In this document: piece by piece, positions 1 through 9,525 of the stretch
Numbering within the stretch: the stretch's first letter is position 1
How the letters are laid out: every line of letters starts with the position of its first letter
Program-made: the position numbers and the translations under genes
DNA from: Zymoseptoria tritici IPO323
Lineage: Eukaryota; Ascomycota; Dothideomycetes; Mycosphaerellales; Mycosphaerellaceae
NCBI RefSeq assembly: GCF_000219625.1
Contig: NC_018217.1
Coordinates: 310,001-374,000 of the forward strand
Reading direction: 5' to 3'
Length of the DNA stretch: 64,000 nucleotides
The notes under the pieces: model-generated
Seen by the model: the letters and a program-made list of their open reading frames with translations, nothing else
Database searches by the model: none
Told to the model about the DNA's origin: nothing

Positions 1-192
1 GGTGGAGGAGGAGGAGGTAGCGCAGGAGGAGGAAGTCGACCACAATCACCCGCAAAGACATCGACGAAAGTTTCGCCGGTGAAGAGTAAACCTGCGGCTG
101 CTGGTGCGGGCTCATCGGGGTGGGAGAGTTTGTGGTCGGCGGAGTTTTCGGTTACGAGTCCGACGAAGGAGAAGAAGAAGGGTGAGAATTGA
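1..192 (+). CDS. 3' end of an unknown gene (partial)
   Basis: Frame 1 is open from the window edge to a TGA at 190-192 and encodes a Gly-rich, then Ser/Pro/Lys-rich low-complexity tail. It includes a short GWESLW segment and ends in a lysine run. The start and any domain lie outside the window, so no function can be given. The gene converges on the phosphoglucomutase gene, with about 257 bp between the two stops. The tail looks disordered and could belong to a nuclear or regulatory protein, but that is only a guess. Confidence 0.5.
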   Translation, partial: GGGGGGSAGGGSRPQSPAKTSTKVSPVKSKPAAAGAGSSGWESLWSAEFSVTSPTKEKKKGEN

Positions 193-449
193 GGTGTTTC
201 GAACATTTAGCGACGGTGTTGGGGGGACCTATTTAGCCTTTCCGGGAGATCAAGCGACAGAAGACAGTCCAAGGGAGACCTGTACTAGAGCAACGTCGTC
301 AAGCTGAACCCCAATCGTTTCATGTTTGCCATGTTGGTGTTCCAAACGTAAAATCTGCTATCTACACATGCTCTCATCGTAATGTCATCCGCTACAATTG
401 CTTTTCATTTCGCTCTGCGCCAACAGCGCTATCACATCAAACAAGACAC

Positions 450-2179
450 TCAAGTCTTAACATCAGGCTCAACGCGGCCAATGAACTCCTGCAGCTTCAA
501 CAGCTCCACGGCCATCTTGACGTTGTCCTTCAGATAATCCTGCGCATCCAAACCATAGCTCTTCTCATCCGTCTCGTGCTTCTCAATGTACAGACGGATC
601 GTGGCGCCAGAGCTGCCCGTACCCGACAATCGCACGACAATGCGGCTGCCGTCGTCGAACTTGACGTAGATGCCCTGGTTCTTGCTGACGCTGCCGTCAA
701 GATCGGTGTAGCTAAAGTCGTCCGCCTCGATGACCTTCCGGCCAGCGATTGAAGAGCCGACGAACGAGTCGCGCTTCGTGGTAATGAGCTCCTTCATGTG
801 TGCGGTCATCTTGTTGGCGCCTTCGCTTTCGCAGCCCTCGTAGTCGTAGCGGGTGAAGAAGGTGCGGCCGTAGATTTGCCAGAAATCGTGTTGAATGCTC
901 TTGATGCTGGGTGTGGTGCCGGTTTGCTGGCCAACTCCGGCGATGATGTTGAGCCATGCAACGACTGCCCAAAGACCGTCCTTCTCACGAATGTGGTTTG
1001 AACCTGTGCCGAATGACTCCTCTCCGCAGATGTTCATCTTGTCCGAGTCGAAGAGACCGCAGAAGAACTTCCAGCCGGTTGGCACTTCGTAGCTTTCGAG
1101 GCCCTTCTTCTTGGCGACGAGATCGACGGCGCCGGATGTTGGCATGGAACGAGCCAGACCGTAGACGCCTTGCTTCTTGAAGTATGGAATGAGGTCGGCG
1201 TGGTGTGCAATGATGGCGAGCGAGTCACCAGGTGATACGAAAGAGTTGGCACCGTAGATCATGTTGCGGTCACCGTCACCGTCAGAAGCGGCTCCGAAGT
1301 GGATGCCTTCCCGATCAACACGCTCGACCAGCGAGTGTGCGTAGACAAGGTTGGGATCTGGGTGGTGTCCACCAAAGTCTGGCAGTGGTTTGCAGTTTTG
1401 TGTGCTTCCCTTCACTCCAAGCTCTTTCTCAAAGATGTCCACACCGTAGTTGCCAGTCACACCGCTGAGGCCGTCAAAGAGGATCTTGAAGTCTTGATGT
1501 TGCTTGAGGAAGTTCTTGATCAGGTCGAAGTCGAAGATGTCCTTGAGCATGTTGACATAGTCGGTGGTGCTGTGAACGATCTCGACCTCGAGGGGGCCGT
1601 ATGTCTTGGTGCCAATGGTGGAAAGGTCGATGTCGGGAATGTCGGCGATCTTGTAGGATTTGAGAGTCTTGGAGGTTTCGTAGATCTTGTTCGTCACACT
1701 CTCCGGTGCTGGAGCTCCATTCGCAAGGTTGTACTTGATGCCGAAGTCCTCTGTGGGACCACCCGGGTTGTGAGATGCAGTGAGGAGAATTCCACCAGTG
1801 GCCTTCTTGATGCGGATCAGGTGGCTCGCGGCGGGTGTTGACATGATGCCATCCTGACCGATCAAGAGCTTCTTGACACCGTAGGCGGCACCGATCTTTG
1901 CAATCACTTGGGTGACCTCTGGGTTCCAGTAACGGCCATCACCGCCAATGACCAGGTACGAGTCCTTGACGCCTTCGGGGATGGAGAGGAGGATGGAGGC
2001 GACGAAAGCTTCGCTGTAGTGGTCCTGTTGGAAGACCTTGACCTTCTTGCGGAGACCAGAACTGTGGGAGTGAGATTGTGGTTAGCAGTGGCATACCATG
2101 GTAGTGATCAAGGCTATGGTACTCACGTTCCTGGCTTCTGGTCCTGGAAAGGCGTAAATGAGACTTCTTTGACGGACAT
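450..2179 (-). CDS. Phosphoglucomutase
   Basis: Interconverts glucose-1-phosphate and glucose-6-phosphate in the cytosol, linking glycolysis with glycogen, trehalose and cell-wall sugar synthesis. I read two exons, complement(450..2061, 2127..2179), with a 65-nt intron (GTGAGT...CACAG), giving 554 residues, the normal family length. The start MSVKEVSFTPF matches the family N-terminus. Visible motifs are the phosphoserine loop TASHNPGG (Ser about 114), the metal-binding loop DGDGDR (about 278-283), the sugar-binding GEESFG (about 364-369) and the C-terminal phosphate-binding RLSGTG (about 495-500). All four are intact, so the enzyme should be active. The spliced first exon restores the N-terminus that the unspliced reading frame lacks. 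Confidence 0.96.
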
Positions 2180-3083
2180 GATGTGTGTGAAGTGAGAGTT
2201 CTTGGTATGAGAGGAAGAGATTGTAAGTGAGAAGGAAGCAGACGAAAAGAATTATTCCGTGTCAACTTCTTCCTGCAGCAATGGCAGTGACGCCGATCTT
2301 TCCGCCGTCTTTCCTCACTCACATGCCCCGCCAACACTTTCTCCAGACCCTGGAACCTCATCCCATCAATAGCGGGGTGCCCTCAACGTCAGCCCTGGCC
2401 CATCCACCAATCACAACGTTCGGTCAACTCCGACTTGCATAAAGATTGAGCCGCTTGAGATTCTGCGTCGGAGTTGTGGCGATGTGAGAAGATGATGTCG
2501 TGGTGTTGTGGTGTCGTTCATTGTCACGATATGACTCTCTGGAGTTCTATGCCTTGTCCGTTATTCGGACAGCAGAAGACGGCACACGCTGCCTGTCGCG
2601 CTGACCTGGAGTGCATACTGTCACAACACCAGCTAGCTAATGCACTTCGCCCATCGACCTTGACCCTTGTCTTCGAGTGGACCTTCTTCCAACACTATCC
2701 CGCCAAGGAAGATCTGATCTCGTTCAACCATATTGGCGACTCGGGCCTTCGTAGACGCTCGACATCGCTTGCTCCTCGTTCGATTGCCTTTGACGAGAGG
2801 ATTTCGAGCTTCGTTGACCTTTGAACTGCCTTGACCTCTATCTGGCAGTCCGGCTTCTTGCTCCAGGCTTGTCGTTCGGAGGCATGTCGGTGTTCACACG
2901 GGCTGCATCTGCTCTTCGTCCACAAGAGTTGCCGAACGAACGCTCGTCATGGGTCTCTGCCATCGCCTGTGCAGTGTAGAACTGAGTCATCGGTCGTTCG
3001 TGCCCTGCCGCGAGGATAGGTTGCCTGAAGCTGTCTTCGTCCAGATGCTCTCTGATCCAAGCATCGTGCTTTCAGCACCAGCA
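2180..3083. other. Intergenic, phosphoglucomutase 5' side to ISA2 3' side
   Basis: This holds the phosphoglucomutase promoter and leader (CT/GA-rich just upstream of 2179) and the ISA2 3' side. A plus-strand frame at 2474-2824 is open for 116 codons but has no recognisable domain or coding bias. I see no RNA gene or repeat. Confidence 0.4.
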
Positions 3084-3767
3084 TCAAGCAGCAATATCAA
3101 AACTCGTCCCACACCCACAACTACTCTTCGCCCCCGGAATCCCCGTCACCTTAAACTGACTCCCAATCAACTCCATCGTATAATCCACACTACTCCCCTT
3201 CAACAGCTCCAAACTCGGCTCATCCATCACCACCTTTGCCTTATACGTGCCTCCATCCTTCGTATTCGCCACCTCTTCATTCTCAAACACCGTGTCCTCC
3301 TCTGCGTCCGCTTCTTTCGTACTCGTCAGACTCATGAGATATTGGAAGCCGTGACACCCACCGGACTCGACGGCGACGCGGAGCGCGAGGTCGGGGTTCG
3401 CGTCGGTTTCGGCAATGGCTTGGAGGCGGTGCGCGGCGCGGGGGGTGATGTTTATGAGCATTTCTGCGCCGGTGTCGTCTTTGCGGGGGTTGAGGATTGT
3501 GCGGGCGTGGCGGGTGGGTGTGGTGGTGAGGGTTCTACATTGGGCAGGGCGGGAGGGACGGACAGCAGTTCGACTTCGGACCGAGGGTGTATGGATGGGT
3601 TGCTGTCGCCATGACGGTGCTAGGAAGTCGAGATAGAGTGGCGCTGCAGCGTGGAGGTTGCGCCGAGAGACATATGTCGATGCTGTGCAGATGGACGCGA
3701 ATTTGCTGGTCGTAGATGGAGTTTTGAGTGCTCGTAGACTCGTTCGCGCAAGACTAGGAGCTGACAT
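3084..3767 (-). CDS. ISA2: Mitochondrial iron-sulfur assembly protein Isa2 (A-type carrier)
   Basis: A-type scaffold/carrier that works with Isa1 and Iba57 in the mitochondrial matrix to make [4Fe-4S] clusters for aconitase-type and radical-SAM enzymes. From the ATG at 3767 the protein has 227 residues. The first about 100 form an Arg/Ser/Thr-rich presequence, and the A-type fold covers the C-terminal about 120. The three conserved cysteines are present: one in SGGCHGF and two in the C-terminal SSCGCG. The frame stays open upstream to in-frame ATGs at 3845/3842, but that stretch reads like a Pro-rich leader, so I prefer 3767, where a typical import presequence begins. No intron is needed. Confidence 0.9.
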   Translation of the reverse strand: MSAPSLARTSLRALKTPSTTSKFASICTASTYVSRRNLHAAAPLYLDFLAPSWRQQPIHTPSVRSRTAVRPSRPAQCRTLTTTPTRHARTILNPRKDDTGAEMLINITPRAAHRLQAIAETDANPDLALRVAVESGGCHGFQYLMSLTSTKEADAEEDTVFENEEVANTKDGGTYKAKVVMDEPSLELLKGSSVDYTMELIGSQFKVTGIPGAKSSCGCGTSFDIAA

Positions 3768-4179
3768 GTTGATGCGTGGTAGTGGTAGTAGAGGATGTGG
3801 GTATGTTGGAGTAAGAGAGCTGGCAGGCTGGCGTTTGGTCATCATCGGGCGACAGGATGAGTAAGCGGTCTTCTTCACATGCAGAACCTGGAATGAACAA
3901 ACATTGGAAGGCACGTATATGGATCATTATAACAAGATCTTTTTGGCATTATGTACTCAACACTTGGTGATCCGCTCAATCGTTGACAACCTCCAATTCT
4001 CCGCCACGCTCCAACTCAGCAGGTCGTCCTGTGATGATACCGCCCACAACTCTTTCTGCCTGTCCATGTAAGGAGCGTATGCCGTCTAACGGTCTTTCAA
4101 GTCGTAATAGTTGTCTTCCCAAACTCCTGCGCAATGCTGTACATCCGTAATAATAAACTCTTGCATCACCTCTTTCCAA

Positions 4180-5073
4180 CTACCACAACCCCGCAACTCC
4201 CGTGAACCATCCAAAACTGAGTACGGTCAAACCTGCCATACCGCAAAGTGCAAGGATGGTCTGTTTCTCAAACGTCGACAAAGCGCCACTGCAAGTTGCG
4301 CAGACATAGTCGGCGATAGGAGTGTAAGGCTGAGGCGAGTACATGCCAAACACAAACTGCTTGTTCACGCCCAGGTACCCGGCCTTGGGAGTCTGGCTGA
4401 TGTCTCCTGCAGCATCGTAGATGATGAGTGTATATTTGTCCGTTAGCAAGGGCTCGGTGGCGCTCGCTTGGAATTCACCGGTATCCCACACAAGCGTTTG
4501 AGTCTCTGAAACCGTCAAGTTCTCCGCGATGGTGTACAGCTTGTCCTTTCCTGCGATCGTTGCCAACACATCGATTGCAGAGGGCGTGGCCGACAGCGAG
4601 GTGTAATTCCAGGCAAAAGTGACATGGTCCTTGATCTTGTAGTATTGCGAGGTGAGCGCATTGGGTGTGATCATCGAGACGCCGCCAGCGGGCAATCGTG
4701 GATCGTATGCGGGTGTCCCTGTGCCGTTTTTATTGCCGCCTGATCCTGTCCGTGTTCCTGTCTGCCTCGCAGGACCTGACCCTGTTGTCCTTCGAGTGTC
4801 GGTCGAGTCTCCAGTCTCTGTTGCCGTCGCCTCCGCATCGTCTCCAGTGATGCTGGCTGTTTGATCACTTCCCGTCTCTTCAGAATTGTTTTCGTCCGTG
4901 GAAGTGGCAGTGTTACCCTGCACTCCCGTGTATGACAAGTCGAACTTTTCCTGTCGTTTCTCCACATGTGCCAGATCGTTGTAGATTTGTTCAATTTGTC
5001 CCCATCCTTTCGGCCACGCTGAACAAGCAGTCGAGAATAGGAGGACGGAGGCGAGGACGTCCGAGGGCCGCAT
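4180..5073 (-). CDS. Secreted/membrane-anchored Ser/Thr-rich protein (DUF7137-like)
   Basis: A 297-residue protein without introns. Residues 1-19 are a signal peptide (MRPSDVLASVLLFSTACSAW). A Ser/Thr/Gly-rich, probably O-glycosylated region covers about 55-125. A globular domain starting around GGVSMITPNALTSQYYKIKD covers about 130-260. The hydrophobic C-terminal segment (about 272-297) could be a transmembrane anchor or GPI signal. This layout resembles fungal proteins annotated with DUF7137, whose function is unknown; I recall that match from experience and have not tested it. It probably sits in the secretory pathway, plasma membrane or wall. Confidence 0.75.
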   Translation of the reverse strand: MRPSDVLASVLLFSTACSAWPKGWGQIEQIYNDLAHVEKRQEKFDLSYTGVQGNTATSTDENNSEETGSDQTASITGDDAEATATETGDSTDTRRTTGSGPARQTGTRTGSGGNKNGTGTPAYDPRLPAGGVSMITPNALTSQYYKIKDHVTFAWNYTSLSATPSAIDVLATIAGKDKLYTIAENLTVSETQTLVWDTGEFQASATEPLLTDKYTLIIYDAAGDISQTPKAGYLGVNKQFVFGMYSPQPYTPIADYVCATCSGALSTFEKQTILALCGMAGLTVLSFGWFTGVAGLW

Positions 5074-5911
5074 GGCGATGATGTGCAGATGGAAGGATGC
5101 TCAGAGGCAGTGATGTTTATGCCGATGAATAGACTCAACAGAGCCGTTGGGTATATGCCGAAGTGGCGCAGTGCTGATGATGGACTCGAAAAGCTGATGC
5201 GTCCCCTCTGTGCTTGCTCGCCGAGATTCCCAACGCTCGGGAAACGGCTTGAACGGACCGCTTGCCTGTCAGAAGCCGGACGATGTAGCGAGTGACGGAA
5301 GTGAAGCTCCAGAGAACGTGTTTAGCCAGGTGGGAGTAACGAATGTATGTGGTTTGTGACCGATGGTCGTTTGGGAGCGTGCGTGGTCAGTGTTTGTGAA
5401 GAAGAACGGAGGCGTACGACGAACTCCACCAAAATCCGCCCCTGCAACCCTGCTTGAACTCTATCTTTAGTTTTAAGCGCAGCTCCGGTCAGCGGAGCAA
5501 CAAACTCTATTGTGTCGCCTCTCGCTCGACGGATCTTCCACAATTCGACCACGTTGCGGCGCAGATCATTCGTTCTTGCGTTGATACCATGTCGATCCAT
5601 TTTGCGTTCTAGTGTATCAGTCCACAACGTAATTGCCCGCTTTGCCGCGACGCAAGGAGTCATTGTCTTGTGAAAAAGAGATCGACGCTAAACACGGTAG
5701 CGCGATTTCAACCGGGCTCAGCCTGCTGGTACAGCTCTTGGTTGTTTGTAGCCATGAACCAAGAAATACAGCATACCATCAGGACGCTGCATATCTTGAC
5801 AGAAGCCTTTTGTCGTTTGCTCGATCTCCAGACCACGACAAGGGATTACTACCTGCTCCACTGATTGACTGGACAACTATTCTCCGTGATCATACCCTCG
5901 GCGCAGCTCAA
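5074..5911. other. Intergenic, divergent promoter region
   Basis: The region lies between the divergently transcribed DUF7137-like gene and the F-box-like gene. A minus-strand ATG frame at 5322-5663 (113 codons) has no recognisable domain and may be chance. The F-box frame stays open upstream to about 5633, but that part has no ATG-linked domain, so I treat it as leader. Confidence 0.35.
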
Positions 5912-7400
5912 ATGGCGAGCCATTTCTCCGAACTGGCGGATGAGTTGATCCTAGCCATCGTCGACCATCTTGACGCCCCGGATGTCCTGCGACTCCGTAC
6001 GACTAGCAAAAGGCTGGCAGATGTAGCCGATGGGCCACTGCAGATCCGCCGACATAGACTGTATCTCCACCCCATCAGCGTCTACCATGCCATTCAAGTC
6101 TGCTCAGACCCAACCTGGTCGAAGGAAATCACGGAGGTAGTGATTCTAGGAAATTCACAACCGACGATGGAAACCAGGGAGGTCATCCACTTCCCTGACT
6201 TCATGCTCGACTATCATCCCTGGTCTCAGTTTCCTCCAACCTCAGACGGCGAACGAGTGCTAGACTATTCTGAGCTCGTAGAAGCACAATCCAACACTTT
6301 CGAACAAAACTACGCGTCTCTTGTCGAAGCCATTGCTAGCCTACCCCAATTGCGGACGATCAGTTATGCCGGGGTTGTGATTGATCCTGGATTCTGCGGG
6401 GTTTCCACGCCATCTATCCTGGCCCATGCAAAGCAACGAGATCTCTGGCGTAACTCATTCGGCAGTGAGGACCAGCCTCAACTACGATGGGCACTTCGTA
6501 CAGTCTGGTGGTCAGATGTTGAGGTGTTGACGGGGATCATGGCTGCGTTGCCATCCAAGTTTGAACAAGTCGACATACAACAGCCAATGCCGGCCGTGAA
6601 GCGTTACTCAACGACCCAACTCGACCGCGCTGGAACTGTGGGATGTCGACAAGATGCTGCATTTAGGACATCCAAGCTCGGCGAATGTGTCACAAATCTC
6701 AGTATCACTGTGCCAGGACAACACGGTTGGAAGATATTCCTGCAGCATCTCACGTCCGAAATGGCCAGCCTTCAAAACCTGACAATCAACATCAATTCGA
6801 GGATTGACGAGCACAGCCCGCCGTTCAGTCAAACATCAGTGACAAATAGGCATCAGATATTGTGGGAAGAAGAGGGATCAAGAACTCGCCGCTTCAACCC
6901 CGACCGACTTGCCTGGTCCGCTGAGCTGCACAGTCTGACGATTCGGTGCACATCGAGCTTCCCGTATAGCATGCGCGCCAAGGATGTGATTCGGTGCTTG
7001 AGACGGTTCAAGCAGACCTTGCAAAAGGTTGACATCTCCAATGTCATCCTGTACTCCACTGAAGAGCCCGATCAGGGGCCCATTGGTACACGGCAGGCCA
7101 CCAAGGATGTCGTGAAGTGTTTGAGGACGATAGACGATCTGCGTAGTGCACATCTTGTTGTACCGCGCGCGGGATGTGCTCCTGAATGTTCAGCTCGTTT
7201 GACGAACCACCACCTCGCGCAATGTTTCCTCTGGCCCGTAGAAGCGGCGTTTATCGGTGCTGAGGTATGTTGTTTGAAGTCGATCGTAATCTGTTCATCC
7301 TGACTGTTCGCAGGTTTTTGAGCAACTGGCAAGGGAGTTGGATATTCCTCGAGGTGACGTTGGCTGGGACTTTGCAGCCAATGTTTGCAATTCAGTATGA
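5912..7400 (+). CDS. F-box-like protein
   Basis: Two exons, 5912..7264 and 7314..7400, with a 49-nt intron (GTATGT...CGCAG), give 479 residues. The N-terminus (residues about 4-45) is an F-box-like helical segment (ELADELILAIVDHLDAPDVL, then LRTTSKRLADVAD), the surface that binds Skp1 in SCF ubiquitin ligases. The rest is an irregular repeat region with scattered Leu-rich stretches, as in fungal F-box proteins with LRR-like C-termini. The substrate is unknown. The start at 5912 is the ATG just before the F-box; the open frame upstream shows no conserved features. Splicing replaces the unspliced tail with a short ending that stops at 7400. Confidence 0.75.
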
Positions 7401-7968
7401 AATGCCGACATGGATGAAGGTCCTTGATGGTCACTGCGATTCGGGCCCGAAAGTAATCGGGCAAGGGTTCGTTATGCCATCGATACGAGGGAACACCTGC
7501 GCGAGATAAGCAGTTCATGATAATGAAATGGAATGTCCAACATGCTGCCGAGCAGACATGTATCTTTGACCAGTATTGGGAGTGGAAGAGGAATATTGAT
7601 GTTGCCGCTCGAAGTCAGCTTGCCGACTTGCTAGCGTGAGTGAGAGATGCCGTTCCGGCGTTGCCTCCGTTTCCCAGCCTCCTTCACCCGTTCCTCGACC
7701 GACCACCTCTACGCGTTCCACGACCAGCCACCATTTCAACAAAAGATGGCGACTGCAGGAAATATAGACATGGGGCCTTGTAGAGGTCCCAACCTCGACT
7801 GCTCTTCTGCACTCGTTGCACAACTCCACACCCAGCAGTATCCGCCATAGCCAACAGCTCACCGACCACGAGCCAAACCTGCGACCCGATCGACTGGCAA
7901 ACTACGAGCCATTGATCTGTCGAAGAGAGTGAGCTTCGACGGACTTCTCTACGGAGCAAGCGCTCACA
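7401..7968. other. Intergenic
   Basis: I find no supported gene. The last part (about 7860-7968) is presumably the leader of the secreted Ser/Thr-rich protein. Open frames on both strands here lack domains. Confidence 0.35.
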
Positions 7969-9045
7969 ATGCGCTACTCGCTCTCCTCCATCCTGATTGC
8001 GACGGCGCAATTCGCAATTACTGCGAAGGCCCTCCCGAAGCCCGCAATCCTCCGCAGGGCAACATACTCAGTCGTTGATGTCGGCGGACCAGCGTCTCAG
8101 ACCTTCGCGCCATTGCCCTACGAGACAGTAGTCTACACGAAGCCCCCGAAGTCCGACGCTGCGACGATATCAGCTATCGTTCCAGCGACGCCGTCGGTCG
8201 TTTCTCCCGCCAGCACATCAACCAGCGGTGCAACCTCGCTTGAGACAACGCTCTCGACGGCACCCTCGACGATTCCTGCTGTTATTCCTGCGCCAGTGCC
8301 AGTGACGGAGCCCGCGGCGAATCCACAGACAGCACCTCCTGCGATATCTTCAACAACGCCTTCAACAACCGTTTCGACAACTTCTTCGACCACCTCTTCG
8401 ACGACCTCGCCGATCACCTCGTCGCTCACGTCTTCAACGACCACATCGCAGACTTTTTGGACGATCTCTCCAACAGCCACTTCAACTACCTCCTCGAAGA
8501 TTTCAACCGAAACTTCGACGACGACCCCATCGACCACGACTACCGCTTCGACGTCAGGAGCTGCGACGGCATTTGCAACTATAACTGCGAAGAATACTAC
8601 AACGCCGCTCTTCGTGTCATCAACCACGAGTGCGACAATGTCTCTTGCAACAACAACATGGTGGACCGAGGCCCCGATCACGCAGGCTTCGACGGTGGAG
8701 ACTACAAGTAAGACTTCAATCGTCTGGAGCAATTCGTGGAACGCGACAAGAACGTCAACGACAATTGGGACGTCATCGTTCGCAACAGCAATGGAAACAA
8801 GCTCGGCGACGCAGGAGGCGGCCACAACACGATACGATACACCACTAGCAAGCTCCACGTCTATTGCATGGTGGAACGCTCCAAATATGGGTGTCGACCC
8901 AGCGTTGGTCACGTCGCAGACCAGCGCGACAAGCACTACAACCCATGGCGCATTCGCAACGCTTACTGCGCCGTGGAATTCCACCCTCGCTCGGACTTCA
9001 GCACCAACCTTGGCGCCTGTTCAGTTGGATACGGCGGAGTGGTAG
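7969..9045 (+). CDS. Ser/Thr-rich secreted or cell-wall mucin-like protein
   Basis: A 358-residue protein in one exon. Residues 1-21 form a clear signal peptide, and KPAILRR just after it could be a Kex2-type cleavage site. Most of the rest is Thr/Ser/Ala/Pro low complexity (for example about 125-200), expected to be densely O-mannosylated. There is no GPI-type hydrophobic tail, so it is probably secreted or wall-trapped. The repeated TCG/ACG-ACC codons make the reverse strand open as well, but the plus strand carries the signal peptide. No catalytic domain is visible; the function is unknown. Confidence 0.7.
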   Translation: MRYSLSSILIATAQFAITAKALPKPAILRRATYSVVDVGGPASQTFAPLPYETVVYTKPPKSDAATISAIVPATPSVVSPASTSTSGATSLETTLSTAPSTIPAVIPAPVPVTEPAANPQTAPPAISSTTPSTTVSTTSSTTSSTTSPITSSLTSSTTTSQTFWTISPTATSTTSSKISTETSTTTPSTTTTASTSGAATAFATITAKNTTTPLFVSSTTSATMSLATTTWWTEAPITQASTVETTSKTSIVWSNSWNATRTSTTIGTSSFATAMETSSATQEAATTRYDTPLASSTSIAWWNAPNMGVDPALVTSQTSATSTTTHGAFATLTAPWNSTLARTSAPTLAPVQLDTAEW

Positions 9046-9525
9046 AATCGTTTTCATAGGCAAATGCCGGGGACCACATTGGGGTGCTTGAGACGTACAG
9101 TTTTGTGATTTAATGGGACATGAGCATGATCCAAACGGATTTGATGGCTGCGAAATGTGCATGGATGGAGAAACGGAACCGCTCTGCTAGTGCAGCCAAA
9201 GAGCGGGTAATGATAATCATATAGACACTTATAGATGTATTGCATATTCGGGTGAACACCACCTTGTGTTTCTTTGTGCCATTTACTTCGTATGTCACAG
9301 TATTTACTTTTGGCTTGTGATCGTGCCTGCCTCAGGCTCATGGCAAGCGGGATGGGATCGACAAGCCCTCCACGCGGAGCAGCTGGCGTTAGGTCCGACC
9401 AACCTGACTGACATCCACCAATCTCGCTCGAACCATTGCACGCAGCATGCGAATCCAGGCCTCGAGATCTCTTGTGATAGCTTAACGCCGCTCTTGTGTC
9501 TCCATTTCTTTGGACGACTCTTCCA
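9046..9525. other. Intergenic
   Basis: This is the 3' side of the Ser/Thr-rich gene and the VPS35 promoter. Nothing else is supported; the minus-strand open frame running into VPS35 exon 1 is a shadow. Confidence 0.4.

Noticed and set aside
2949..3614. 221-codon plus-strand frame
   Set aside because: It is the antisense shadow of ISA2.
8133..8984. Long Val-rich reverse-strand frame opposite the Ser/Thr-rich secreted protein
   Set aside because: It mirrors TCG/ACG repeat codons of the plus-strand gene; it has no domain, and the plus strand has the signal peptide.
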